A stretch of 37,052 bases of DNA from Candidatus Bipolaricaulota bacterium (GTDB taxonomy: Bacteria; Bipolaricaulota; Bipolaricaulia; UBA7950; UBA9294): positions 1-37,052 of the forward strand of contig JAUWGE010000017.1 of NCBI GenBank assembly GCA_030606565.1, read 5' to 3'. The stretch's first letter is position 1, and each line of letters begins with the position of its first letter. The position numbers and the translations under genes were made by a program. This document shows positions 1-8,301 of the stretch, one piece after another. The notes under the pieces were generated by a model. The model worked only from the letters and a program-made list of their open reading frames with translations. It searched no databases and was not told where the DNA came from.

Positions 1-1
1 A

Positions 2-2035
2 CAGTACAACTTTGGCTGGGACTGGGCGCCCCGCCTGCTCAGCGTGGGCATCTGGAAGGACGTAACCCTGCGCCGCTACCAGGGCGCACGCCTGAGCAGC
101 GTTTTCTTCAAGACGCTGGAGATCACACCGCAGGCCGCCCGGGTGGCCGTTCAAGTTGAGGTGGAACGGTGGACGGATCTACCGGCGCTGACTGCCCACA
201 TCCGGCTGGAACGGGATGGGCAGACCCTTGCCGGGATGGTGCCGCTGGCCTCCCCCCTGGTCTCCTCCGGAGGGGAGAGAGGCGAGATCGAACTGGAGCT
301 GCCCGATCCGGCCCTGTGGTGGACCCATGACCTGGGGGGACCGGCGCTGTACGATTTGACCGTCGAACTCTGCGCCGGGGACCAGGCTTTGGACACCCAC
401 CGCGAGCGGGTCGGCGTGCGCACCATCGCAGTGGACCAATCGCCGGACCCCGACGAGCCGGGCACCAAGTTCTTCACCTTTATGCTGAACGGGGTCAAAC
501 TTTTCGCCAAAGGCGCTGACTGGATCCCGGCCGATTCTTTCGTCAGCCAGGTGGACGAAGGCCGGTACCGGGAGCTTCTGGAGTTAGCCGTGGCGGCCAA
601 CATGAACATGCTGCGGGTATGGGGCGGCGGCATCTATGAGAAGGATGCCTTCTACCGGCTCTGCGACGAGTTGGGCCTCCTCGTCTGGCAGGACTTTATG
701 TTCGCCTGCGCGCCCTACCCGGACCACGATCCGGAGTTCGTGGCCGAGGTGGAACGAGAGGCAGAAGCGATCTTGCGCCGGCTGCGTAACCATCCCTGCA
801 TCGCCCTCTGGTGTGGCAACAACGAGAATGACTGGATTGGCGACAAAGCTCATTGGCACCAGCCCGGCTACCGGTTCCCAGGCTGGCGGGTCAATCACCA
901 ACTGCTGCCACCCATCGTCGAGCACCTAGATGGTACGCGCCTGTACTGGCCCTCCAGCCCCTACGGCGGAAACGATCACAACGACGAGCGGGAGGGAAAC
1001 CGGCACAACTGGTACGTGTGGCACGGCGAGGTGCTCCCCCGTCGCTTTGGCCAGCGCCCGGAGCGCGACTTTACCCCAGAAGGGACCTCCTTCCGGCACT
1101 ATGGCCAGGACATGGCCCGTTTTGTGAGCGAATTCGGGATGCACGCCGCGCCGGTGCTGGAGACGCTACGGCGCAACGTCCCTGCCACGGGCCTGCGTCT
1201 GGGCAGCCCGGAGTTGCTCTATCGCAACAAAGACGATCCCAAGGACAAGGGCAATCACCTGATGGCCTCGTGCACTGGCCTGCCCACCACCCTGGAACAG
1301 TACGTGGACTTCTCTATGATCGCCCAGGCGGAGGGACTCAAGTTCGGCATCGAGCACTACCGCCGACGCAAGTTCCACTGCAGTGGGACCCTCTTCTGGC
1401 AGCTCAACGACTGCTGGCCAGGCCTGAGCTGGAGCGTGTTGGACTACTACCGTTTTCCCAAGGCGGGCTACTTTTACGCCAGGCGAGCCTATGCCCCGGT
1501 GATGGCCTCTTTCAAGGCGGAAGCGGGCGGCAGCGTCTCCCTGTGGATCGTCAACGACGCCCTGGTCGCGATCACCGATACCATCGTGTGGGGGCATGGC
1601 ACCTTCGACGGCCAGAAGTTGCACGAGGAGGAGTTGGAGATCACTGTGCCAGCCAATAGCATCAGCCGCACCGTGCACATTCCAGCATCTGCCCTGAGCG
1701 ATAGTGACCCAGCGAGCCGATACCTCTACGCCCGCTCCGCTCGTGGCCTCTTCCCCGATAACCGCCACTTCTTCGTGGACATCAAAGATCTGAAGCGGCC
1801 ATCGGCGAACCTGCGGGTGGAGAAAACGGCGACCGACGAGGGCGTCGAGGTCAGGGTCGCCAGCGACGTTTACGCCTACTTTACCAAGCTGACGGTGCCA
1901 ATAGAAGGCACCCGCTTCAGCGACAATTACTTCGATCTCTTTCCGGGACAGGAAAAAGTGACCAGGGTGTGGAACACGTTGGGTCAACGACTGGCCCCGG
2001 ATGATGTCATGGTCTCCTCGTTACCGATGATGTGA
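2..2035 (+). CDS. Beta-mannosidase, GH2 family (5' end cut by window)
   Basis: Glycoside hydrolase family 2 enzyme expected to remove terminal beta-1,4-mannose from manno-oligosaccharides. The frame is open from base 2 and the first residues read QYNFGWDWAPRLLSVGIWK, a typical internal GH2 mannosidase sequence, so the gene starts left of the window and the GTG at 44 is not the real start. Counting from that GTG, the TIM-barrel starts near residue 150 (FAKGADWIPADSF). The acid/base Glu is E261 in WCGNNEND and the nucleophile Glu is E363 in RFVSEFGMH; VWHGE lies between them. No signal peptide can be judged. The GC-rich codon use matches the neighbouring genes. Family assignment is firm; preference for mannoside over another beta-glycoside is inferred from motif similarity. 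Confidence 0.9.
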   Translation, partial: QYNFGWDWAPRLLSVGIWKDVTLRRYQGARLSSVFFKTLEITPQAARVAVQVEVERWTDLPALTAHIRLERDGQTLAGMVPLASPLVSSGGERGEIELELPDPALWWTHDLGGPALYDLTVELCAGDQALDTHRERVGVRTIAVDQSPDPDEPGTKFFTFMLNGVKLFAKGADWIPADSFVSQVDEGRYRELLELAVAANMNMLRVWGGGIYEKDAFYRLCDELGLLVWQDFMFACAPYPDHDPEFVAEVEREAEAILRRLRNHPCIALWCGNNENDWIGDKAHWHQPGYRFPGWRVNHQLLPPIVEHLDGTRLYWPSSPYGGNDHNDEREGNRHNWYVWHGEVLPRRFGQRPERDFTPEGTSFRHYGQDMARFVSEFGMHAAPVLETLRRNVPATGLRLGSPELLYRNKDDPKDKGNHLMASCTGLPTTLEQYVDFSMIAQAEGLKFGIEHYRRRKFHCSGTLFWQLNDCWPGLSWSVLDYYRFPKAGYFYARRAYAPVMASFKAEAGGSVSLWIVNDALVAITDTIVWGHGTFDGQKLHEEELEITVPANSISRTVHIPASALSDSDPASRYLYARSARGLFPDNRHFFVDIKDLKRPSANLRVEKTATDEGVEVRVASDVYAYFTKLTVPIEGTRFSDNYFDLFPGQEKVTRVWNTLGQRLAPDDVMVSSLPMM

Positions 2036-2070
2036 AAACGCCTCTGGAGTTAAATCATAGAGAGGCAACA

Positions 2071-2313
2071 ATGCAACTGATGCATGATAAGAGAAATCTC
2101 ATCTTGAGCAAACGCTACGGTATCGGCCTTCACAGGTACAATCCGGCTAAATTCCCAGGGGCTGTTTTCCTCGATGTCGCCGACGCTCAGTATAATCCTC
2201 TGAACCCGGAGGAGATCTTGGCCGGCATTCACCCGGCCAAGAAGCCCGGCACCTATGGCTTGGCCAAGTTCAAGGGCGGTAGTGTTCTCGCCGATTGGCT
2301 TAGGCGTGCTTGA
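2071..2313 (+). CDS. Small hypothetical protein (80 aa)
   Basis: Not recognised. The frame is open from a GTG at 2032 that overlaps the mannosidase stop, but the ATG at 2071 preceded by AGAGAGG is a better start and gives an 80-residue protein. It is soluble, basic and rich in Pro, Gly and Lys, with NPAKFPGAVFLDVADAQYNP in the middle and FKGGSVLADWLRRA at the end. It follows the mannosidase with a 35-bp gap and its last 14 bases overlap the 3' end of the convergent nucleotidyltransferase gene. It could be a small mannoside-utilisation gene or a decayed fragment. Confidence 0.4.
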   Translation: MQLMHDKRNLILSKRYGIGLHRYNPAKFPGAVFLDVADAQYNPLNPEEILAGIHPAKKPGTYGLAKFKGGSVLADWLRRA

Positions 2314-3208
2314 TAACGGTTCCCTTTCCGATTAGACAGTCGTTTAAGGTCACCCCTTCGATGTGACAGTCACCGTCGATCACACACCCGATCAGCGATG
2401 AGTCCTCAACCGTCACATCGTCGAAGATCACAGAGTTTCTTACCGTCGAACGCTCGATTGAGACGTTTTCACCTATTATTGTATCGCGCTTGGCATAGTG
2501 CTGATTTGCTTCAATGTAGGAGGCGCGATCACCGATGTCGTACCAGCCGGTGTCGAAGGTGAACGCATCCATGCGGACGCCCTTCTCCTTGAGGAGCCAG
2601 GCATTGAAGTACCCGGGAGCATCCTTGCCAGACTCAGCTTTCCGGAGAAACTCCCCGATGAGAGGCAGGATCTCCTGTGGGTAAACGTAGCAGGCGGTAC
2701 TCACCAAGGTGGAAGCTGGGTGCTGCGGCTTCTCCTGAAAGTCGATGATCTGCTCGCCTTCGACGATCGCCACGCCGTACCGTCCCCGCACCCGGTCCAA
2801 ATCTTTGAGATCGTACAGGGCGATCAGCGGGCGCCCTCGGTACGCGGCGTGAAACGACTCAATAGAGAACTCAAAGATGTTATCCCCCCCGATCACCAGG
2901 AGGTCATCTTCGATTTCGAGTGTCTGGATGAGAAAGTCAATCGCGCCGACAGCTCCCAACTTCTCCGCCTCTGCGCTCGTCTCCTCCACCACGATCTCGA
3001 CGTCGCGACCGGACTGTTTTTGCCAAGCCGCAAACTGAGGGGCGAACCGCCGGTTGGTGGATACGATCGGGCGATCCGAGAATGGATATGTCGCGAGGAC
3101 GTAGTCGATGATCGGTCTTCCTGCGACCGGGAGGAGTGGTTTTGCGCGGTTTGTGGTGATCGGGTGAAGGCGCGTGGCGTACCCTCCAGCAAGGATGATC
3201 GTTTTCAT
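2300..3208 (-). CDS. NDP-sugar pyrophosphorylase (sugar-1-phosphate nucleotidyltransferase)
   Basis: Transfers an NMP from an NTP to a sugar-1-phosphate, giving an activated sugar for polysaccharide or glycan synthesis. The N-terminal signature LAGGYATRLHPITTNRAKPL spans about residues 6-25, the metal/nucleotide GGDN is at 107-110, and FQEKP and FDTGWYDIGD follow. The last 60 residues are hexapeptide-like repeats (GENVSIERSTVRNSVIF, IGCVIDGDCHIEG) of a left-handed beta-helix. At 302 residues it resembles RmlA/GlmU-type enzymes of archaea and deep-branching bacteria. The sugar (glucose, mannose or GlcNAc) cannot be told from sequence. The PGI/PMI gene upstream could supply mannose-6-phosphate or glucose-6-phosphate as precursor. 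The ATG is followed by the expected first strand MKTIILAGG. Confidence 0.9.
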   Translation of the reverse strand: MKTIILAGGYATRLHPITTNRAKPLLPVAGRPIIDYVLATYPFSDRPIVSTNRRFAPQFAAWQKQSGRDVEIVVEETSAEAEKLGAVGAIDFLIQTLEIEDDLLVIGGDNIFEFSIESFHAAYRGRPLIALYDLKDLDRVRGRYGVAIVEGEQIIDFQEKPQHPASTLVSTACYVYPQEILPLIGEFLRKAESGKDAPGYFNAWLLKEKGVRMDAFTFDTGWYDIGDRASYIEANQHYAKRDTIIGENVSIERSTVRNSVIFDDVTVEDSSLIGCVIDGDCHIEGVTLNDCLIGKGTVIKHA

Positions 3209-3300
3209 AAGGAGCCTCCGCTGGATACCCTTAAGCTTGCTGGTGGGAGGAAAGCGGAGATCCGCCGAAGGCGAATCAGCCTGTTGTTTGTACTAGCTAC

Positions 3301-3459
3301 ATGCGTTCCCTTCGAAATAAACCCCTCAACGTCGGAGACGAGCTCCGACGCTACGAAAAGATGGATGTAGCGTCGTACCTTGTGTGCGACGTTGCTTCCA
3401 ATGCAGCAAAGCTCTACATCAAACTGCAGCATAAGGATCAACTCCGCTTAGACCTTTAG
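3301..3459 (+). CDS. Possible small protein (52 aa)
   Basis: A short ORF in the 292-bp gap between two - strand genes, running from ATG (3301) to TAG (3459). It begins MRSLRNKPLNVGDELRRYEK and ends KLQHKDQLRLDL. No SD sequence precedes the ATG. A stable GC hairpin followed by T-rich sequence, in the correct orientation to terminate this ORF, begins 18 bp after the stop. That placement is the main reason for listing it. An internal inverted repeat (CGTCGGAG/CTCCGACG, about 3330-3350) lies in the same stretch, so it may be non-coding RNA or relic sequence. Confidence 0.25.
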   Translation: MRSLRNKPLNVGDELRRYEKMDVASYLVCDVASNAAKLYIKLQHKDQLRLDL

Positions 3460-3476
3460 GCTTTTGCCTTTTAATG

Positions 3477-3502
3477 CCCCGCAGCTTGCTGCGGGGTTCT
3501 TT
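3477..3502 (+). terminator. Rho-independent terminator hairpin
   Basis: CCCCGCAG-CTTG-CTGCGGGG forms a perfect 8-bp stem with a 4-base loop (3477-3496), followed by TTCTTT on the + strand. On the - strand the stem is not followed by a T-run, so it fits best as a terminator for + strand transcription, although its stem also lies directly after the PGI/PMI stop codon. Confidence 0.6.
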
Positions 3503-4622
3503 ACTGTTTCTCTCTTAAGAGGGCCTCTCTCTCCGCAAGAGCCTGTTTGAATTCCTCTATCAGGGCAACCGGCGTCGGATCGACCTCGTTTAGGAGGGCA
3601 AGGTAGTAGCTGACGTAATCACCGAGGTATATCTGCGAGAGGACCTGCGCAAGCTCGCTCTCACCCTCAGCTTTTACTTCGGCGAATCTCACCGCGCTCT
3701 TTTCGAACAGGCCTGTCATGATGCTCATTCGATCGAGGTTCTCACGACGGTCGTAGTCGTTCTTCAAAAGGAGAATGAACTGATCCGCAAAGAGGTCCGC
3801 CTTCACTAGCGCAAGGATCTCGTTGTGGTTTAGCTCGGGAAAGACGTTCCAGAACGCGGGCTGTTTTGCATTCTCATTGATCTGTGTCTTCCAGCGCATG
3901 GCGATGAGGTCGGTGTTATCAACGGTCCCATAGATCAAGGGGATCCGGCCGCTTAGGGTACGGGCGAGCTGTTTGGCCGGGTTCTCATCGGTGGGAACGG
4001 TGTAAGTGCACCGGGTTCTGATCTTACCGAGCCCCCCTAGGAGATCCTCACATGATCCAATCTCCTTAAGGAGACCGATCCGGGAGAGGGCGATGAGAAG
4101 AGAAAGGGCGAGGTAGCCCATCGCCGCCCGCGGCTGGTACCCTGAAGGAATCTTTAGGAATCTGATCCCCCGGGTTCTTGCGATCTCCTCCATCCTCCCT
4201 CCGCTTGAAATACAGAGTATTGAAGTGCACCTTCCTATACCCTGATCGAGGGCGGAGAGAGTCTCCGCCGTGTTTCCGGAGTAGCTGATGGTGATGAGAA
4301 GGGTATGCTCATCGGCGAACGGGGGCAGTGTGTAGCTTCGATTGACAACAAGGGGAACCCGAGCGAAACGCCGTGCGATTTCTCCGGCCATCGCTGAACC
4401 ACCCATCCCGCAGACGATGATCTGATCGATGCCCTCTATAACAGGGAAGTCAAACCGCTCTCCGGTCTCGATCGCTTCTTTGCACTGGTCGACGAAGTGA
4501 TCGAGAACAAAGATCATCCCCTCCCTATCGTATTTAGTAAGGAACGCTCTATCGTCTAACTCTCTCATGCTGGATCGATGATAGCGCAGATAAGATTCTT
4601 TGTCGATGCCAGAAACCATCAT
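3501..4622 (-). CDS. Bifunctional phosphoglucose/phosphomannose isomerase
   Basis: SIS-domain isomerase interconverting glucose-6-phosphate or mannose-6-phosphate with fructose-6-phosphate. Two SIS halves are visible: GMGGSAMAG (about residues 72-80 of the ATG form) and SYSGNTAET (113-121) bind the phosphate. The presumed catalytic Glu lies in QINENAK (about 250) and the His in FPELNHNEI (about 266), the arrangement of the archaeal and deep-branching bacterial PGI/PMI family. The frame is open to a TTG at 4661. I chose the ATG at 4622 because AGAGGAT precedes it at good spacing; the ATG at 4619 is equally possible. It is 24-63 bp downstream of the PEP-binding protein gene, so the two are probably co-transcribed. 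Confidence 0.92.
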   Translation of the reverse strand: MMVSGIDKESYLRYHRSSMRELDDRAFLTKYDREGMIFVLDHFVDQCKEAIETGERFDFPVIEGIDQIIVCGMGGSAMAGEIARRFARVPLVVNRSYTLPPFADEHTLLITISYSGNTAETLSALDQGIGRCTSILCISSGGRMEEIARTRGIRFLKIPSGYQPRAAMGYLALSLLIALSRIGLLKEIGSCEDLLGGLGKIRTRCTYTVPTDENPAKQLARTLSGRIPLIYGTVDNTDLIAMRWKTQINENAKQPAFWNVFPELNHNEILALVKADLFADQFILLLKNDYDRRENLDRMSIMTGLFEKSAVRFAEVKAEGESELAQVLSQIYLGDYVSYYLALLNEVDPTPVALIEEFKQALAEREALLREKQ

Positions 4623-4685
4623 CCAATCCTCTATTGGAATTTCCCATAGGTCATCACACAAGCCGAGAAACCTCTTGTGCGAGGA

Positions 4686-6443
4686 TCAGCCACTTGTCCG
4701 TTTGTGAAGCGCGATCAAGCCCTCCTTCCCTTTCCCATCAACGTAGACATCTAATCCCGCATCGATCCGGAAGTGCCTCAGGCATTCGCCATCACAGAGG
4801 ACTTCTTGCTGTTCGAGCAAGGCTCGGTTTAGAAAATCGCCCTGCTCCTCGCGGAAGGGAAGGTACAACACCCCTCCTGTCACCATGTCGGCATAAAAGT
4901 GCGTTCCATAGGAGAGTTCAGGGGAGAAGGATTCCGTGGCCATCTCCACAATAACCGAAGCGCCAGCGACCTCACCATACTGAACCGGTACTCCCAGTTC
5001 TGGGTTTGAGGTCCCCCATCGGCCAGGCCCCATCAGGATATACTCCTCCCCCTCCAGTTGCTGATCGATCTCGCCGACGCGGCGCGCGATCGCATAGGCA
5101 TCCTCTGCTCGATAGGTAACGGGATCCACAAATATCAGATGGCGAATCCGCTTCCGCCTGCCATTCCCGAGCACCTGATGGCATACCAGGAGCGTCTCTT
5201 CCAGGGGTAAGGAGGGAAGTCGGACCCGCCGGTGCTCGGGGCGTCCCCCGAGCGGCCTCGCCTGGAGCAGGTAGAACAGGGGAGTCTCATTGCCCTTTTT
5301 CGACAAAGGGAAATCGACAGCAAACTCGATATCGACCGGTAACTCGAAGAGATCCTGGAGGCTGGCGAAGAGATCACAAACTAGCGGTGTGAAGGGCATG
5401 GAGGTGTTCCCCTCAATAAAGCGGTTGAAGGAGGCGACGTAACGCCCTCCCGGCGGGAGTATGGAGAACGGTTCACTCAGTGCCCCCTCGGAGTCGACCA
5501 CCGAGCAGACCTTTCTTAAAAGCGGGTTATCCAACTCGGAAAGTCGCGTATAGACAAGCCTCCTTTCTCGCATATCGAGGACATCTACCGTCTCCTGTGA
5601 GTAACGGATGACGGTCCTCCCGTCCGAGCCCTCCGGCCGCAGCCCCGGTACCTTGGGTGAGAAGACCCGTGCGTACTCACGTCCCACTGCACGCGTTCCC
5701 ACCCCAACCACCAGACGGACCACCCCGTCCTCCGGCTTCAACCGGTTGCTCCACGGGTAAAAGTTGAGCGAGAAGCCTACCCCCCCAATCAGCGGATAGA
5801 AAAGGTCGTTCGGGTAGTGACTCCCGATCATGTTCTGAATCAGAATTGCCATCTTCTCCTGTTGCCAGGGGAGATCGTGACGCTTCCGATATGCCCGCGC
5901 GTTCCGGCCGAAGGTTGAGGCATAGACCCGCTTGACCGCGGCTATGAGCGTGTCCAGCCGTTCTGTAAGCGAGCCAGTGTTACTTAAGAACTCAGAGAGA
6001 TAGATCCCGGCGAAGGAGTGCTCTTGGTCGTCCTCCATCACCGAGGAGGAACGGACCACCAGGGGGCGGAGTTCTTTTTCGAGGAATCCACTCAGCGCCT
6101 CCCGTGCCGGGGAGGGAAAGGCAGCTGCCACAATCCTCTCCCACAATTCATCCAACCCGATCTCTCGCCGACAGCCAGCAAGGACCTCTTCCTGAAGATC
6201 ATTATCCGCCATGAACTCGTCAAAGACCTCGGTGGTCACGATCAGGGAGTCAGGGAAGCAAAGGAGATCATCGTGTCTGGTGAGAGTACCGCCTTTTGCC
6301 AGGTAATCCATCACAAAAATCAGGCCACGTGCCTTGCCACCGATCTGACCGTCCCCGATTAGCCGGACATTCCCGGGAACGGAGTCCTGGGAAAAGCTGT
6401 ATTCCCCTGTTGAGGAACGGCCAAACTGAAAATAGGAGGACAA
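4686..6443 (-). CDS. Orphan PEP/pyruvate-binding (PPDK N-terminal) domain protein
   Basis: Has the ATP-grasp-like PEP/pyruvate-binding domain of PEP synthase and PPDK: IGGKARGLIF at about 34-43 (nucleotide loop) and LVVRSSSVMEDDQEHSFAGIY at about 128-147 in two segments. A later segment reads SPELSYGTHFYADM. The swivelling phosphohistidine domain and the PEP-utilising TIM barrel are both absent, so it cannot carry out the complete PEP synthase reaction alone. At 585 residues it matches stand-alone PPDK-N proteins of unknown function. The start is a TTG with GGAAG upstream, just after the Nudix stop. Lying between a Nudix hydrolase and PGI/PMI, it may phosphorylate an unknown acceptor; function is not assigned. 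Confidence 0.85.
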   Translation of the reverse strand: MSSYFQFGRSSTGEYSFSQDSVPGNVRLIGDGQIGGKARGLIFVMDYLAKGGTLTRHDDLLCFPDSLIVTTEVFDEFMADNDLQEEVLAGCRREIGLDELWERIVAAAFPSPAREALSGFLEKELRPLVVRSSSVMEDDQEHSFAGIYLSEFLSNTGSLTERLDTLIAAVKRVYASTFGRNARAYRKRHDLPWQQEKMAILIQNMIGSHYPNDLFYPLIGGVGFSLNFYPWSNRLKPEDGVVRLVVGVGTRAVGREYARVFSPKVPGLRPEGSDGRTVIRYSQETVDVLDMRERRLVYTRLSELDNPLLRKVCSVVDSEGALSEPFSILPPGGRYVASFNRFIEGNTSMPFTPLVCDLFASLQDLFELPVDIEFAVDFPLSKKGNETPLFYLLQARPLGGRPEHRRVRLPSLPLEETLLVCHQVLGNGRRKRIRHLIFVDPVTYRAEDAYAIARRVGEIDQQLEGEEYILMGPGRWGTSNPELGVPVQYGEVAGASVIVEMATESFSPELSYGTHFYADMVTGGVLYLPFREEQGDFLNRALLEQQEVLCDGECLRHFRIDAGLDVYVDGKGKEGLIALHKRTSG

Positions 6444-6460
6444 AAAATGCTTCCGATTGC

Positions 6461-6943
6461 TCAGCGTATGCTTCCTCTTAAGGCTCTGACTCCTGCAAGA
6501 AGGAGAGCCAACACGGTCTTGCCATCCCGAATCTCCCCTGAAGCCATCATTCCCTCCAGTTGGTGCTGTTCGAATAGATCCTGCGAGGCTATCTCACCCG
6601 GTATCGGTTCTGCAACCCTCGACAAACCACGAGCGGAGAAGAGGGTGATCCGTTCGTCGGTGAAACCGGGTGAGGTATAGAAGGAAAGACGCTCCTCCCA
6701 AGTAGCAGCTTCGTATCCGGTCTCCTCAAGAAGCTCGCGCTTGGCGCAGGTAAGGGGATCCTCGCCCGGCTCGAGCTTCCCTGCCGGGATCTCCCACAGG
6801 GATTGCCCAGCCGGATAGCGGTATTGACGAACGAGGATGATCCGCCCGTCGGGGAGAATCGGGAGGATCGCCACCGCCCCGGGATGAAGGACAAGCTCCC
6901 GGGTGGATTCCGAGCCATCCGGAAGCCTTACTCGATCCACCAC
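6461..6943 (-). CDS. Nudix hydrolase, ADP-ribose pyrophosphatase type
   Basis: Expected to hydrolyse ADP-ribose or a related nucleoside diphosphate sugar. The Nudix box is complete: GKLEPGEDPLTCAKRELLEE followed by TGYEA. HPGAVAILPIL and the RQYRYPAG strand before the box are typical of the ADP-ribose pyrophosphatase group. The first usable start is GTG 6943, but the frame stays open upstream to about 7042 and encodes ERREAFAGRLLRLVVDRVRL, which looks like the conserved first strand of the family. No ATG, GTG or TTG occurs in that extension, so the true start may be non-canonical or the N-terminus has been damaged. The extension overlaps the korC 3' end. Confidence 0.87.
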   Translation of the reverse strand: MVDRVRLPDGSESTRELVLHPGAVAILPILPDGRIILVRQYRYPAGQSLWEIPAGKLEPGEDPLTCAKRELLEETGYEAATWEERLSFYTSPGFTDERITLFSARGLSRVAEPIPGEIASQDLFEQHQLEGMMASGEIRDGKTVLALLLAGVRALRGSIR

Positions 6944-7004
6944 CAGGCGCAGAAGTCTCCCTGCAAACGCCTCGCGGCGCTCGATCAGCCGTTTCTGCTC
7001 AGAC

Positions 7005-7541
7005 TCAGACTGCGTTATACCCCTCCTCGAGCGCCTGTTCGTTTATCGTGACGAATTCCCCCTTGCCGCCTTTCTTCAGCATCCGCGCCATCGCACCCTT
7101 CACTGTATCTAGGGGTAGAATCTTCGTCGCTTTGACGTAAGCTCCAAGGGCCACCATGTTAATAGCACGCATGCTTCCCACCTTCTCCGCAAGCTCGTTC
7201 AGCTGAAGGGAAGCTACCTGCGCATCGCCCCTCTTCACCGCGCGATCTATAAGTGAACTGTTCACCACGATCGTTCCTCCCTTGGCCACGGTGGACTCGA
7301 ACTTATCGAGCGATGGTAGATTCATAGCGATGAGCGCGGAGGGATCGTCGACAATCGGCGAGCCAACTGGCTCATCGGAGAGGACAACGGTGCAATTCGC
7401 CGTTCCGCCGCGCATCTCCGGCCCGTAAGAGGGCAGCCACGTCACCTCCAAACCGTGATCCATCCCAGCCTGAGCGAGGATCTTCCCCGCCAGGATAACC
7501 CCTTGCCCACCGAAGCCCGCGATAATCACCGAACACTCCAT
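7005..7541 (-). CDS. korC: 2-oxoacid:ferredoxin oxidoreductase, gamma subunit
   Basis: Gamma subunit of the ferredoxin-dependent 2-oxoglutarate (or related 2-oxoacid) oxidoreductase, which makes an acyl-CoA, CO2 and reduced ferredoxin, or runs in reverse to fix CO2. It opens [20 protein letters not shown], followed by the [16 protein letters not shown] segment of the family. The 178-residue length is normal. It starts 1 bp after the korB stop, the last gene of korDABC. The 2-oxoglutarate assignment rests on the four-subunit order (D, A, B, C) and remains an inference; 2-oxoisovalerate or pyruvate are alternatives. Confidence 0.92.
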   Translation of the reverse strand: MECSVIIAGFGGQGVILAGKILAQAGMDHGLEVTWLPSYGPEMRGGTANCTVVLSDEPVGSPIVDDPSALIAMNLPSLDKFESTVAKGGTIVVNSSLIDRAVKRGDAQVASLQLNELAEKVGSMRAINMVALGAYVKATKILPLDTVKGAMARMLKKGGKGEFVTINEQALEEGYNAV

Positions 7542-7542
7542 G

Positions 7543-8301
7543 CTACCCCCTATCTATCAGGTCTCCGAGAGGGAAGACCTTAGTAACCACTTCGGCAACG
7601 TGCTTGTTCGCCTCGGTCGGCTTCATCCGCCAGTTGGTCGGGCAGGTGGCAAGAACCTCCACTAACGAATATCCTTTCCCCTCAAGTTGGTTAGTGAAAG
7701 CCTTGTTGATCGCCTTGGTCGCATCCACAATCCGCTTAGTATCGTACAATGCCTGACGGGTTACATAGACCGGTGCATCGAGCTGGGCGATCATCTCCGA
7801 AAAGCGAATCGGATAGCCAAACAGAGCGGGGTCACGGCCGTCCGGGGTGGTCGTCGTCTTTTGACCCACCAAGCTCGTCGGTGCCATCTCGCCCCCGGTC
7901 ATCCCATAAACCTGGTTATTCACGAAGATAACGGTGATGTTCTCTCCCCGGTTCGCAGCGTGGATCGACTCGGCCGTTCCGATGCTCGCGAAGTCACCGT
8001 CCCCTTGGTAGGCGAAAACGATCAGGTTCGGGTTGGCCCTTTTCACCCCCGTCGCCACTGCACTGGCACGGCCGTGCGAGGCCTGAATCGCGTCGCAGCG
8101 GTACCAGAGATAAGCGAAAACGGCACAACCGACCGGGGCGATCCCAACCGTCCGTTCGACGATCCCCAGTTCATCGATTATCTGAGCAATAATCCGGGTT
8201 AGAATTCCATGATGGCACCCAGGGCAGTAGGTGAACCGTGCCTCGGTAAGGCTCGCCGGCCTCCCGAAGACTTTCACCATCTTCTCCGTACTAACTGGCA
8301 T
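7543..8301 (-). CDS. korB: 2-oxoacid:ferredoxin oxidoreductase, beta subunit (TPP-binding)
   Basis: Carries thiamine pyrophosphate in the cytoplasmic Kor complex. TYCPGCHHG (about 24-31) is the conserved Cys motif near the cofactor. The TPP signature runs from GDGDFASIGTAES (100) to VNNQVYGMTGG (about 127-137). At 252 residues it is the short KorB type without its own ferredoxin domain, consistent with a separate KorD. It overlaps korA by 11 bp and nearly abuts korC, so translation is probably coupled. Confidence 0.93.
   Translation of the reverse strand: MPVSTEKMVKVFGRPASLTEARFTYCPGCHHGILTRIIAQIIDELGIVERTVGIAPVGCAVFAYLWYRCDAIQASHGRASAVATGVKRANPNLIVFAYQGDGDFASIGTAESIHAANRGENITVIFVNNQVYGMTGGEMAPTSLVGQKTTTTPDGRDPALFGYPIRFSEMIAQLDAPVYVTRQALYDTKRIVDATKAINKAFTNQLEGKGYSLVEVLATCPTNWRMKPTEANKHVAEVVTKVFPLGDLIDRG

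Noticed and set aside
853-1659. + strand 268-codon frame inside the mannosidase
   Set aside because: An out-of-frame shadow of the GC-rich GH2 gene, full of Arg, Pro and Ala.
2498-3370. Long + strand open frame (290 codons)
   Set aside because: It is antisense to the well-supported nucleotidyltransferase gene and has no family motif or SD.
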